Assembly (NCBI RefSeq): GCF_023897015.1
Contig: NZ_JAMHFY010000021.1
Location: 1-64,000 of the forward strand
Direction: 5' to 3'
DNA: 64,000 nucleotides
Source of the DNA: Desulfosporosinus nitroreducens
GTDB lineage: Bacteria; Bacillota; Desulfitobacteriia; Desulfitobacteriales; Desulfitobacteriaceae
Positions 1 through 9,063 of this stretch are shown in pieces. Numbering within the stretch: position 1 is the stretch's first letter; each line of letters starts with the position of its first letter. The translations under genes were made by a program, and so were the position numbers. The notes beneath the pieces were generated by a model. It had not been told where the DNA came from and made no database searches. It saw only the letters and a program-made list of their open reading frames with translations.

Positions 1-105
1 TATCAGGAGTGTATATGAAATATCTTGATTTTATAATGCCCCTTTTTCAAAATGTCCTTGACATGGGGACCAGTTTACTTGCTCCAACCCCTTTTCTTGT
101 TTCTT

Positions 106-1041
106 TTACTTTGTAACCAGCTCTAACTCAACTGGGATACTAGCGTCAACCTTTTCCCCATTAGCTACTTTCAGTGCGGTCTCTAATGACGTTTTCCCAA
201 TCAAATCTGGTTTCTGTGCGACTGTAGCTGCCATTTTTCCTTCTTTAACGGCTTTTACAGCGTCATCAGTTGCATCAAACCCTACTACCATGATGTCAGT
301 CTTGCCTGCCGCTTGAATGGCACTGAGGGCCCCTAAAGCCATTTCATCGTTATGCGCGAACACGGCTTTAATATCTTTATTCCCTTGCAGGATATTTTCC
401 ATGACCTTTAATCCTTTAGCACGATCGAAGTCTGCCGGTTGAGAAGCGACAACTTTCACTCCGTCTTTGCCATCTACAACATTATGGAAACCTTGACCCC
501 GATCACGGGCTGCCGAAGTTCCCGCAATCCCTTGTAACTCCACAAGGTTACCTTTGTTACCTAGAGTTTTCAGAATATAGTCAGCAGCCATACTGCCACC
601 TTTTACGTTATCAGAAGCGATATGAGAAACCACTGTTCCTCCATTGGAAGCCCGGTCTACTGTGATTACCGGAATGTTGGCTTTATTAGCCGATTCCACG
701 GCTGAGACAACTGCCGCACTGTCGGTTGGGTTAACTAGAATTACATTGACCTTTTTCTGAATTAAGTCTTCAATATCGCTAATTTGTTTAGCTGTATTGT
801 CGCGAGCATCTACTACTAACAGATCTGCTCCAGCTTCTGTAGCAGCTTTTTCAGCGCCTTCCTTGAGGGTTACGAAGAAGGGGTTGTTTAACGTGGAGAT
901 GGAAAACCCAATTGTTACTTTTTCAGTTGGTTTAGCTGCTTCTTTATTCTCTAAATTGGATTGAGTCGTTCCACAACCAATCAGACTAATAGTCATGAGA
1001 ACTACTAGCATTATCATCCAGATACTATTTCTTCTTTTCAT
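106..1041 (-). CDS. rbsB: Ribose ABC transporter substrate-binding lipoprotein
   Basis: Captures ribose (or a related sugar) outside the membrane and delivers it to RbsC/RbsA. The 311-residue product starts with a lipoprotein signal whose lipobox LIGC puts the modified Cys at residue 23. The mature part is a type I periplasmic-binding fold (residues about 40-305) with the family motifs NNPFF, VNPTDS and HNDEMALGA. It is the last gene of rbsRKDACB, 180 bases after rbsC, which could let it be expressed at a different level. Family and operon position are clear; the exact sugar is inferred from the operon. Confidence 0.95.
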   Translation of the reverse strand: MKRRNSIWMIMLVVLMTISLIGCGTTQSNLENKEAAKPTEKVTIGFSISTLNNPFFVTLKEGAEKAATEAGADLLVVDARDNTAKQISDIEDLIQKKVNVILVNPTDSAAVVSAVESANKANIPVITVDRASNGGTVVSHIASDNVKGGSMAADYILKTLGNKGNLVELQGIAGTSAARDRGQGFHNVVDGKDGVKVVASQPADFDRAKGLKVMENILQGNKDIKAVFAHNDEMALGALSAIQAAGKTDIMVVGFDATDDAVKAVKEGKMAATVAQKPDLIGKTSLETALKVANGEKVDASIPVELELVTK

Positions 1042-1220
1042 TTTTCTTCTTCCTTTCTATAGGGCGGCCTGCCGCCATGATCTCCATTATTTAGTATAAA
1101 TCAAAAACATTTCCAGCGTTCGCATCATCCTCCTTTATGAGAACCTATATCCACAACTGATAAAACTGGTTGTTCCATTCAGTTGGAGATCCGAAAGTGT
1201 GCTTCATTCACCCAGAAGTA

Positions 1221-2159
1221 TTATTTTTTCTTGGAGCGATCCAGCAAGACCGCCAGCAGAATAACTCCGCCTTTGACGACCTGTTGGTAAAAAGATGAGA
1301 CATTTAAGAGGTTTAAGCCGTTATCGAGAATTCCAATAATCATAGCCCCGATTAAGGTTCCCACGATCCACCCTTTTCCGCCAGAAAGACTCGTCCCCCC
1401 CAGCACTACTGCTGCAATAGCATCAAGCTCGTAAGACGTCCCTGCAGTGGGCTGAGCAGAATTTAGGCGCGAAGTCAGGATAATTCCACTCAAAGAAGCC
1501 ATCAAACCGCTAATACTGTAAACAAGGATTTTGACTCGATTCGTATTAATACCCGAAAGGCGTGTTGCTTCTTCATTCCCTCCCAAAGCAAATACGTGAC
1601 GTCCAAAGGATGTAAATTTCAAGATAACATAGAGCGCTCCAAAAGCTGCCAACATCCAGATAACGGGCATTGGAATTTCGAGGAGATACCCTCGTCCGAT
1701 CATACCAAAGGCATCTGGAAGTCCGGTGATGGGTTTTCCTTCTGTATAAACTAAGGTTAAGCCGCGAAAAATCGTCATAGTCGCCAGTGTAGCAATAAAC
1801 GGTGCGACTTTTCCTCGGGCAATGACTACCCCATTTACCGTTCCCATCAACGTCCCAGACAAAACGCCTATCCCGATTGCCAGCCAAGAATTCGTACCCG
1901 AAGCCATCATCCCTGCGGCAAAAGCACTTGAAAGTGCAATGATCGAACCTACAGAGAGGTCAATCCCGCCCGTTAGAATGACAAACGTCATTCCATAGGC
2001 AATCAGGGCGTTAATCGAAACTTGACGAAGTACATTAAAAATATTACTCACGGTCAGAAAGTCTGAATTGACCATTGATAAGATGAAGACGATGAGGATC
2101 AAACCCACAAGGGGTCCCATACGCTGCAGAATCCCACTGTTTCCTCGGACTTTACCCAT
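1221..2159 (-). CDS. rbsC: Ribose ABC transporter permease
   Basis: Membrane channel of the ribose importer, 312 residues with about eight to ten hydrophobic segments and the family motifs GGIDLSVGS and GGTSLSGGKG. A longer frame runs upstream to 2243. I chose the ATG at 2157-2159 because AGGAGGG lies just upstream and the product then begins MGKVRG, the usual RbsC length. This start overlaps the end of rbsA by eight bases, which implies translational coupling. Confidence 0.93.
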   Translation of the reverse strand: MGKVRGNSGILQRMGPLVGLILIVFILSMVNSDFLTVSNIFNVLRQVSINALIAYGMTFVILTGGIDLSVGSIIALSSAFAAGMMASGTNSWLAIGIGVLSGTLMGTVNGVVIARGKVAPFIATLATMTIFRGLTLVYTEGKPITGLPDAFGMIGRGYLLEIPMPVIWMLAAFGALYVILKFTSFGRHVFALGGNEEATRLSGINTNRVKILVYSISGLMASLSGIILTSRLNSAQPTAGTSYELDAIAAVVLGGTSLSGGKGWIVGTLIGAMIIGILDNGLNLLNVSSFYQQVVKGGVILLAVLLDRSKKK

Positions 2160-3648
2160 GACTTTTCCCTCCTGTTGCAGCAACCATAATAGTTTCTTGA
2201 GAAGCATTTCCGCGTGAGAATTCTCCGGTGATTCGTCCTTCATGCATAACTAAAATTCGATCGCTCATTCCGAGGACCTCTGGAAGTTCTGAGGAAATCA
2301 TGATGATTGAAACTCCTTTTTGAACGAGCTGATTCATTAAGTCATAGATTTCTCGTTTCGCCCCGATATCTACACCCCTTGTCGGTTCATCAAGGATTAA
2401 AACGTTAGGCTGAGTCGCCAGCCATTTACCGATCACGACTTTCTGCTGATTTCCCCCACTTAAAGAGCTTACCTCTTGTCCAGAATGATGGACTTTTACT
2501 TTCAGTTTCCGAATACTATCGTCCACAAACTCCTGTTCCGAGCGATGACTTATGAAGCCAAAGCGTGACAGTGATCGTAAATTGGGCAAGGCCAGATTTT
2601 CTCGAACTGACAGATCAGTGACAAGCCCTTCCCCTTTTCGATCCTCCGTAATCAAAGCCAACCCAGCCTTAATCGCTTCAGCAGGACCCTTAATCGTCAC
2701 CAGTTTACCATTCACGAAGATCTTTCCGTGATACTTCCCTACTCCAAACAAAGCCTTCGCTAATTCAGACCGACCAGCTCCCATTAAACCTGCAATTCCC
2801 AAGATTTCTCCAACCCGTACATTAAAGTTGATATCATAAAGTTTTCCGTCTTGAGCAAGTCCTTCTACACGAAGACGTTCTTCTCCGATTTTCGATTCTA
2901 CCTTAGGAAAACGCTCTTTGATCTCCCTGCCAACCATCATCTGTACTAATTCATCCATTGTTGTGATATTGGTATCCTTGGTGCCAATATAACGTCCATC
3001 ACGCAATACTGTTATCCGATCACTGATTTGGAATATTTCCTCCATACGGTGGGATATATAGATCATCCCCACCCCTTGGGTCTTCAAAGTCTCAATTAGC
3101 TGGAAGAGTTTCTCGATTTCTCGTTTAGTCAAAGCCGCTGTGGGCTCATCAAGAACCAAAATTTTCGCGTGCATAGAAAGTGCTTTAGCAATTTCCACCA
3201 TTTGCTGTTGTCCGACTGACAGTTCCCCTACCAAGCTATCCGGGTTCAAATCCATCCCCAGTTGCTGTAAATAATTATTCGCTTCAGCACCCATTTTGGA
3301 CCAGTTAATAAAACCCGTCCGACCCCATTTGAACTCGCGTCCTAAAAACATGTTTTCAGAGATGGTTAGATCGGGGATCATATTAAGTTCCTGATGAATG
3401 ATCGCCACACCTAAAGCTTGGGCAGTTTTAGGTGAACTAGCTGCAGACTCAGTTCCTTGAATCTGAACAGAGCCCGCATCCTTACTATAAATTCCAGAAA
3501 GAATTTTCATCAGGGTTGATTTCCCGGCTCCATTCTCTCCCATCAAGGCATGAACTTCCCCTTGGCGGAGCGAAAACTGAACATTTTCTAACACCTTGAC
3601 TCCGCTGAAGCTCTTATGGATACCTTCCATCGTCAAGAGATCTGTCAT
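2152..3648 (-). CDS. rbsA: Ribose ABC transporter ATPase (two NBDs)
   Basis: Energises ribose import with two fused nucleotide-binding domains in 498 residues. The first has Walker A GENGAGKST, signature LSVGQQQ and Walker B ILVLDEPTAAL. The second has signature LSGGNQQK and Walker B LILDEPTRGVD, with a degenerate Walker A (GLMGAGRSE), as is normal for RbsA. The frame opens at 3711, but the ATG at 3646-3648 gives the usual N-terminus MTDLLTMEG and has a G-rich ribosome binding site. It sits between rbsD and rbsC. Confidence 0.94.
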   Translation of the reverse strand: MTDLLTMEGIHKSFSGVKVLENVQFSLRQGEVHALMGENGAGKSTLMKILSGIYSKDAGSVQIQGTESAASSPKTAQALGVAIIHQELNMIPDLTISENMFLGREFKWGRTGFINWSKMGAEANNYLQQLGMDLNPDSLVGELSVGQQQMVEIAKALSMHAKILVLDEPTAALTKREIEKLFQLIETLKTQGVGMIYISHRMEEIFQISDRITVLRDGRYIGTKDTNITTMDELVQMMVGREIKERFPKVESKIGEERLRVEGLAQDGKLYDINFNVRVGEILGIAGLMGAGRSELAKALFGVGKYHGKIFVNGKLVTIKGPAEAIKAGLALITEDRKGEGLVTDLSVRENLALPNLRSLSRFGFISHRSEQEFVDDSIRKLKVKVHHSGQEVSSLSGGNQQKVVIGKWLATQPNVLILDEPTRGVDIGAKREIYDLMNQLVQKGVSIIMISSELPEVLGMSDRILVMHEGRITGEFSRGNASQETIMVAATGGKSHG

Positions 3649-3673
3649 ACCTAAATCCCCCCTTTTGAAATTT

Positions 3674-4069
3674 TTAGAAGATAACGCCCGCTTCCAGCAC
3701 GACATTGGCATAGGGAGTAAACTCGCCTGTACGAATCACGGCCTTTGCCTCTTGAGTCAAGGCTTTTAACTCTTCATGGGTGACGATCCTAGTCTGGACA
3801 CCGGGTAATAGCCTGAGTAACTCTTCCTTTGTTGCAGCGCTCGCTGATTCCATTTCTTGAGCCACAAAGGCATTTTCTACACACATTTCCAGAAGAACGG
3901 TCTCCACGGTCTCGATGAACGATGGGACTCCCTTCTTTAAGGCCAAGTCAATTCTTTTGACATGAGAAGGAATAGGTAAGCCTGCATCTGCGATGACAAT
4001 CCGATCCATATGCCCCAACTCACCTATCACTCGTGATATTTCACTATTTAAGATGCCTATTTTCTTCAT
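3674..4069 (-). CDS. rbsD: D-ribose pyranase
   Basis: Interconverts the pyranose and furanose forms of ribose so that imported sugar suits ribokinase. At 131 residues it has the normal family length. The conserved start MKKIGILNSEIS, the GHMDRIVIADAGLPIP segment with its His and Asp, and the C-terminal RTGEFTPYANVVLEAGV are all present. The ATG overlaps the end of rbsK by 26 bases, and CAGGAGGG lies upstream of it. Confidence 0.95.
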   Translation of the reverse strand: MKKIGILNSEISRVIGELGHMDRIVIADAGLPIPSHVKRIDLALKKGVPSFIETVETVLLEMCVENAFVAQEMESASAATKEELLRLLPGVQTRIVTHEELKALTQEAKAVIRTGEFTPYANVVLEAGVIF

Positions 4070-4991
4070 CTGCTTCCCTCCTGAAATAAGTTTCTACTTC
4101 GGCCAGAGAAGGCATCCCACCCTGAGCACCAAATTTTGTAACTGCAAGAGCCGAAACCTTAACTGCAAATTCAGCCGCTTCTCGAATAGATTTCCTCTGG
4201 GCTAGCGCATAGGCTAAGCCAGCATTAAAGGCATCTCCCGCTCCCGTAGTATCCACAACAGGGACCTTATGACCGGAAATACTTACCAGACTGCCGCTTA
4301 GTTCCTTGAAAGCGACTCCTTCAGCTCCAAGAGTCGTGACACAACATGAAACCCCAACCTCTAATAGCCGTTGAATTCCTTGATCGATGGCAGACTCCTC
4401 GGGCATCTCTGTCAGCAAGGCGAGTTCAGAGCGATTGGGGGTTAAATAATCCACTTGCCTGAGCAGATCCTGAGAAAGGCTTTGGGCAGGGGCCGGATTA
4501 AGCATTACGAGCGTCCCGTGCCTTCGTGCCAGCCTAATGGCATGCTCCACGGTCATCAGAGGGATTTCCAGTTGCAGGAGTACAAGATCTGCTTCGGAAA
4601 TTATCCCTTCATACTGGTCTAAATCCTCAGGTAAACACTGGGCATTCGCTCCCGGAACCACCACAATACTGTTATCCCCTTCAGCCAGGAGAATTGAGGC
4701 TACTCCAGTAGCTTGTGAATCGAGAACCTTAATACTCGATGTACTTACTCCATCTGCTTGTAAGGCTTTTTTAAGTTCTTCGCCAAAAGCATCTGACCCA
4801 ACTGCTCCTATCATAGTCGTCTCAGCACCTAAACGAGCTAGGCCAATTGCTTGGTTGGCACCTTTACCACCGGGAACAAAATGTATCTCTTCCCCCAACA
4901 CCGTTTCCCCACGTTTTGGAGCTCGAACAGCTTTAACAACTAAATCCATATTCAGACTGCCAATAACGACAACCTTTGGTCGCCGATCCAT
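4044..4991 (-). CDS. rbsK: Ribokinase
   Basis: Phosphorylates ribose to ribose 5-phosphate. The 315-residue PfkB-family protein has the N-terminal GSLNMDLV and PGGKGANQA motifs and the catalytic DTTGAGDAFNAG motif near residue 250, whose Asp is the general base. The start lies next to the rbsR stop codon, with GGAGGA inside the end of rbsR, so the two genes are coupled. The order R-K-D-A-C-B matches Bacillus subtilis. Confidence 0.95.
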   Translation of the reverse strand: MDRRPKVVVIGSLNMDLVVKAVRAPKRGETVLGEEIHFVPGGKGANQAIGLARLGAETTMIGAVGSDAFGEELKKALQADGVSTSSIKVLDSQATGVASILLAEGDNSIVVVPGANAQCLPEDLDQYEGIISEADLVLLQLEIPLMTVEHAIRLARRHGTLVMLNPAPAQSLSQDLLRQVDYLTPNRSELALLTEMPEESAIDQGIQRLLEVGVSCCVTTLGAEGVAFKELSGSLVSISGHKVPVVDTTGAGDAFNAGLAYALAQRKSIREAAEFAVKVSALAVTKFGAQGGMPSLAEVETYFRREADEENRHLK

Positions 4992-5993
4992 TTAGGACTC
5001 CTCCTTGTGGGTCGATTTTCTAGGAATTAAAGTGACATCTAGTTCAATAAGCTTATTTTCACGGATCCCACTCTCGATCTCGTCAAGCAAAATCTGAGCA
5101 GCTAATCCTCCCATTTCATAAACTGGCTGGGCTATAGTCGTCAATTCCGGTTCGGTAATCTCAGTCAAGCCAATTCCATCGAAGCCGCAAACTTTGACCT
5201 GTTCCGGGACTCGAATTCCTCGTTCATGTAAGGCCTTGAGGGCCCCAACCGCCATAAGGTCATTCCCGGCAAAAATCCCATCCAAGTCAGGATGACGGAC
5301 AAGGAGCTGTTCCACAGCCTTCCGTCCACTCTCGATATCAAAATTACCCTGTTCCATCAGACTAGGTGAATACTCCCGTAATCTTCCGGCAATCTCCTCA
5401 TATCCTAGCATGCGCTCTCGAGCGGTGATAAATTCCTGTGGCCCGTAGATATGAGCGATTTTCTGACAACCTTGCTCTATTAGATGCTTGACAGCCAGTT
5501 TCGAACCTTCTCGGTTATTTGAGCGTATTACTGCACAAGATGCAGTATTCAAGCCTCTATCCAATAAGACAATCGGAATCTGTTCCTTTCTTAACGCTTC
5601 AACATCTTCTTCATGAATCGTATTAGAAGCGAAGATAAATCCATCTACATACTTTTTTTTAAGGACTTTGATATATGAGCTCTCTTTTAGGCCTAGATCA
5701 TCCGAGTTACCTAAGATAACCGTTAGGCCTTTCTTATGGGCTACATCTTCGACACCTCGTGCCAATGCAGGAAAAAATGGATTTAATATATCCGGTAAGA
5801 TTAAGGCAATAATCCCCATCTTCTTACCAGCCAAGCCCCGAGCTACAGCATTTGGCTCGTATTGCAGTTGCTCAATCGCTTTCATCACTTGTCCTGCCGT
5901 TTCAGGATTCACAGAGTCCGTTTTGTTAATCACTCGAGAGACTGTAGCCACAGACACTCCCGCTAAACGCGCAACATCTCTAATCGTTGCCAA
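4992..5993 (-). CDS. rbsR: LacI-family ribose operon repressor
   Basis: LacI/GalR-type regulator of 333 residues. The N-terminal helix-turn-helix has DVARLAGVSVATVSRVIN, and a PurR-like sugar-binding core covers residues about 60-330. As first gene of the ribose operon it most likely autoregulates, with ribose or a derivative as inducer. Two LacI-type operators lie just upstream, at 6021-6034 and 6178-6191. Assignment as RbsR rather than CcpA rests on the operon. Confidence 0.92.
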   Translation of the reverse strand: MATIRDVARLAGVSVATVSRVINKTDSVNPETAGQVMKAIEQLQYEPNAVARGLAGKKMGIIALILPDILNPFFPALARGVEDVAHKKGLTVILGNSDDLGLKESSYIKVLKKKYVDGFIFASNTIHEEDVEALRKEQIPIVLLDRGLNTASCAVIRSNNREGSKLAVKHLIEQGCQKIAHIYGPQEFITARERMLGYEEIAGRLREYSPSLMEQGNFDIESGRKAVEQLLVRHPDLDGIFAGNDLMAVGALKALHERGIRVPEQVKVCGFDGIGLTEITEPELTTIAQPVYEMGGLAAQILLDEIESGIRENKLIELDVTLIPRKSTHKEES

Positions 5994-6020
5994 TAGAGAA
6001 CACCCTCAATCCAGTTATAT

Positions 6021-6034
6021 TGTAATCGGTTACA
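6021..6034. promoter_or_regulatory. LacI-family operator, proximal
   Basis: TGTAATCGGTTACA is a near-perfect dyad with the central CG typical of LacI-family operators. It lies 28 bases before the rbsR start, so a bound repressor would block the start of the operon. Likely RbsR, although CcpA cre sites look similar. Confidence 0.75.
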
Positions 6035-6090
6035 TTATTTTTGAACTCCGTGTTTTTTCATCTTGAACTAGATAACCCTGAACACTTATA

Positions 6091-6124
6091 TTTTATGACA
6101 TTTTTCTTGGAAAATGTCATAAAA
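6091..6124. promoter_or_regulatory. Perfect 14-bp inverted repeat in the rbs control region
   Basis: A 14-base arm at 6091-6104 (TTTTATGACATTTT) is perfectly repeated in reverse at 6111-6124 across a six-base loop. It lies between the two LacI operators. It is AT-rich with no U tract beyond the arm, so it looks more like a second regulator's binding site or an mRNA leader hairpin than a terminator. Confidence 0.6.
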
Positions 6125-6177
6125 TAGCCTGTCCATTGATAAGCTTTTTCTATTTATATTAAATTAACAAAGCCTAA

Positions 6178-6191
6178 TGTAAACGGTTACA
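6178..6191. promoter_or_regulatory. LacI-family operator, distal
   Basis: TGTAAACGGTTACA matches the proximal site at 12 of 14 positions. The two centres are 157 bp apart, close to 15 helical turns, which would allow repression by looping. Confidence 0.7.
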
Positions 6192-7062
6192 TTTATAATA
6201 TTATTTTAGCTTTTTCAGAATGCACTGTCAATCCCTATTTCTGTTAGTAGATTACCCTTAATAGGGGGAGTCAACCAAATGACGTAAAACACACGCTAAG
6301 ACAATATTTGACGGTAAGAAGCTGTTTTACCTACTCCAGGAATAATACATAAGGAATTTTTCTTCGGAGGTCCTATAAAAACTGTTAGGTAAAGTCCTCG
6401 ATCCTGCAGATAGACTCCTATAAACTTTAAAAATAACGGACTGAAAAAATTCTTTCAGTCCAGCTAATTGTATATATTTAACCTCTGTAAGCCTTGATAA
6501 TAGCAGAATCGGAAATATTCCGATTCAAGAACCGGAGATTTTACGACTCCAAATATCTGATAGAGGTTATGACAAAAGATTATCCCAAGTAAGTCATACG
6601 GCTAATAAAAGAACTTTTTTTCTTTATTCAACTTAATCATCTCCTAAGTTTTTTCGAATAGATCAACCTTAGAATCCATTACCCAATATATGCTTGATTA
6701 GATTTTGAATAAAATTTTCGTTTTAGAAATTCCTTATTTAACTGCAAACTAGCTTTTTTAAAATTGATATGATGGGCGGTACAACTGGTGCCAACATGAT
6801 GAGTGATTTTGGAAGCCAACAAATAACGTTGAATTGCAAGAGGGGGCTGTTCTTAGAACATCTCCCTCTACTGGCCAATTATATAATAGGTAACTTTACA
6901 CAAGTCTGAAATTATACCTTGCCCCGTTACATTTAATGAGAATTTCTTGTTAAGATCTCCTCCCTGCCATGTTTAAACTTTAAGTTTTCTCGACCCTTTA
7001 AACATTAAAAGAAGATAAGAACTCCATTAGCATATAAAACTCTTGCTTTGAGCGGAAAATAA
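6192..7062. other. Non-coding stretch
   Basis: No convincing gene in either direction. It holds a nine-bp hairpin at 6438-6461 (GGACTGAAA / TTTCAGTCC) with no clear T run. Short open frames look random. Confidence 0.5.
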
Positions 7063-7104
7063 AAAAATGGTTACTGCTTAAATCTTAGGGCAGTAACCAT
7101 TTTT
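7063..7104. terminator. Bidirectional terminator hairpin
   Basis: Perfect 15-bp stem: AAAAATGGTTACTGC at 7063-7077 pairs with 7090-7104 across 12 bases, giving T runs on both strands. On the minus strand it would end transcripts from the cytochrome peroxidase gene. Confidence 0.75.
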
Positions 7105-7168
7105 CTCATGCTACGAGCAATACAATGCAATCCTCACTCCAGCGTTAACCCCTTGAGGGTATTACAAA

Positions 7169-7288
7169 TCAGCGAGCAGTTCCTTGCGTAGGCGATACTC
7201 CATCGCGGTATTGGGCTAGACGTTGTTCAATCCGCGAGTTACTAAAAAGACAGGCAAGAAGGAATACTGCTAGTCCCTCCTTGTCTAA
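7169..7288 (-). pseudogene. Coding-like fragment of unknown origin
   Basis: An open stretch of about 40 codons ends in TGA at 7169-7171 and is preceded by an in-frame TGA, with no start codon between. Its translation (for example SNSRIEQRLAQYRDGVSP) looks protein-like. I do not recognise the family. It may be the tail of a decayed gene downstream of the cytochrome peroxidase. Confidence 0.3.
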
Positions 7289-7318
7289 TCATTTCAAAAA
7301 GATACCCTCAACATTGAG

Positions 7319-8527
7319 TTAAGGTTCAGATGTGTAACCGTCTGAAAGAGTCTTCAAGAAGGCTACTAATGCTGCCTCTTCTTCTTCTGATAAACCAAGA
7401 TTTCCAAGTTCATCAGTATTAATAGTAGGTGCGTATTCAGGTTCTGGCCAATCTTCCGTGTCCACGTCGCGTGAATTATAAAAATGCACAATTTCCTCTA
7501 GCGACTTGAAGTATCCGTTATGTCCGTAGACTTTGACAAACTCGGGGTAAGGCCTGAGATCCACATTTCGCAGTGTCGGGACTTTGAATTTCCCCAACTC
7601 CGGTCCGTAAACTTCAGCACTATACCCATCCCCCATTAGAAAACCGCCCAGGCCATAGTCAACCCATTCTTCTTTGTCAGGATTCCACCTTTTCGGCATC
7701 GTGTAAAACGGATTATCTGGGTTCTTGGGTATACCTAGATTATCATACGTGAAATCAGTGAAAACCGGCGGTTCACCGGCAGATCCTGGTTGTGAAATAT
7801 GGCACGAAGAGCACATGCCCTTGCCTTCGAACAGCTCCAGTCCCAAAGCCTCTTGTTCCGTGAGTGCAACTTCACCTTTAAGGTAATAATCATATTTCGA
7901 TGAGTAAGGATTTACTTCGTTACTTTTTTCATAGGCAGCTATTGATCGAGCGATGTATTCGTAGGTACGATCGACATTTATAGTGAAATCAAGAGATCCT
8001 TCTCCCCACACTTCTTCGAAAAGATCCACGTAGTCAGACTGGGCAACTCTTGTGCACACAAGGTTAGCATTTGGCATATTCATTTCAAGGGGGTTTAAAA
8101 ATGGGCCCTGTGCCTGTTCAGCAAGTGGATCGTCCAAGGTTAAACCGGTAGCGCGACCATCCCAGAACATACCGCCAATCCACAGCGCTTCATCTTCATC
8201 ATACTGGAATATTGGACTTTGGCCTCCATAAGCCGCCGATGGTGGTTTGCGATTACCAAAACGTGTACCCACTGCTCCAGGATAGACAGCTGAAGTTTCG
8301 TTGATATTTGAATCTGGTCCGACAAATCCTACTTCAGGAGCATGGCAAGTAGCACACGACATTGTTCTATTAGACGAGAGACTCGTGTCAAAGAAAAGAT
8401 CTTTGCCTAACTGCTCGATCGGAGTCAGTTCAGTAGGAGTTTGCAAAACATCAGCCGCTATTGCCGATCCAATTGGTAACATAAGTACCAGCGCAATGAC
8501 TGACGTAACCAATATTCGCTTTTTCAC
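7319..8527 (-). CDS. Dihaem cytochrome c peroxidase / MauG-family protein
   Basis: Exported dihaem protein of 402 residues that probably reduces hydrogen peroxide using electrons from c-type cytochromes or the quinone pool. A cleavable signal peptide ends near residue 25 (SAIAA). Two haem-binding CxxCH motifs are at residues 58-62 (CATCH) and 239-243 (CSSCH), with the family motif FWDGRA between them and the LRNVDLRPYP segment near the C-terminus. It stands alone, with AGGAGGT just before its ATG. In a strict anaerobe it would serve oxidative-stress defence or peroxide respiration. MauG-like modifying activity cannot be excluded. Confidence 0.9.
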   Translation of the reverse strand: MKKRILVTSVIALVLMLPIGSAIAADVLQTPTELTPIEQLGKDLFFDTSLSSNRTMSCATCHAPEVGFVGPDSNINETSAVYPGAVGTRFGNRKPPSAAYGGQSPIFQYDEDEALWIGGMFWDGRATGLTLDDPLAEQAQGPFLNPLEMNMPNANLVCTRVAQSDYVDLFEEVWGEGSLDFTINVDRTYEYIARSIAAYEKSNEVNPYSSKYDYYLKGEVALTEQEALGLELFEGKGMCSSCHISQPGSAGEPPVFTDFTYDNLGIPKNPDNPFYTMPKRWNPDKEEWVDYGLGGFLMGDGYSAEVYGPELGKFKVPTLRNVDLRPYPEFVKVYGHNGYFKSLEEIVHFYNSRDVDTEDWPEPEYAPTINTDELGNLGLSEEEEAALVAFLKTLSDGYTSEP

Positions 8528-8834
8528 AAGAATACCTCCTCATTGTTTAGTTTGACCTATCTTTCATAGCAATTCCATCTCCCTAATTCACCACCCCCTT
8601 TTTATCCTTGAATAATAAAGCTACTTTTATGACCTTAAATAAATACTAGAACGAACCTTGTGTGGACTAGCTCGCTGCCGGAAATAAACGTCCAAATACT
8701 TCTTCTGCAGTTCATCACTCTAATAACCAAATTATATGATTGTGCAATTTTGTCGTAGTTAGATTATATTGCATACAACTTTTGCTTATTCCCTCATTTT
8801 TCTAACCTCAACCACTTTCATAACGAAAGTGAGG
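8528..8834. other. Non-coding stretch before the cytochrome peroxidase
   Basis: AT-rich, without a supported gene; it must hold the peroxidase promoter. A bulged hairpin at about 8807-8837 (AACCT...CACTTTC / GAAAGTGAGGTT) overlaps the end of the recombinase remnant and may be a terminator. Confidence 0.4.
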
Positions 8835-9060
8835 TTAAGATCGCATCCTATATGTAGAATCCTTTGTGCTTCTACCTAATCGAGAAAAACTTTCTATGAT
8901 AATCGTATCCCCAGGCCTCACTTTATCCTTCAAACGCAATAATTCAGGTCTATCTGCTCGGGTACCCGAAATTTTTTCGGTCAATATCAACAATAGGTTC
9001 CACCTTTGTCCAGAAGGTTTTAATATATCTTCCGGACAATTTTCCGAGACATATTCTCGA
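8835..9060 (-). pseudogene. Serine recombinase (resolvase/invertase) remnant
   Basis: One frame reads TEKISGTRADRPELLRLKD, then VRPGDTIIIESFSRLGRS. This is the hallmark middle of Tn3-type resolvase catalytic domains (T-E-K-x-S-G ... RPE-L ... RPGDT ... RLGRS). The N-terminal part with the catalytic Ser is missing or unrecognisable. After RLGRS the frame diverges and stops at 8835-8837, so the DNA-binding half is gone. It abuts the end of the lipoate ligase gene. Confidence 0.75.
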
Positions 9061-9063
9061 CAT

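Noticed and set aside
2152-3711. Longer RbsA start at 3711
   Set aside because: The extra 21 residues have no family match; ATG 3648 has a good site and standard length.
6290-6385. PGVGKT P-loop-like string on the minus strand
   Set aside because: Only about 28 codons, no start and no other motif; probably chance.
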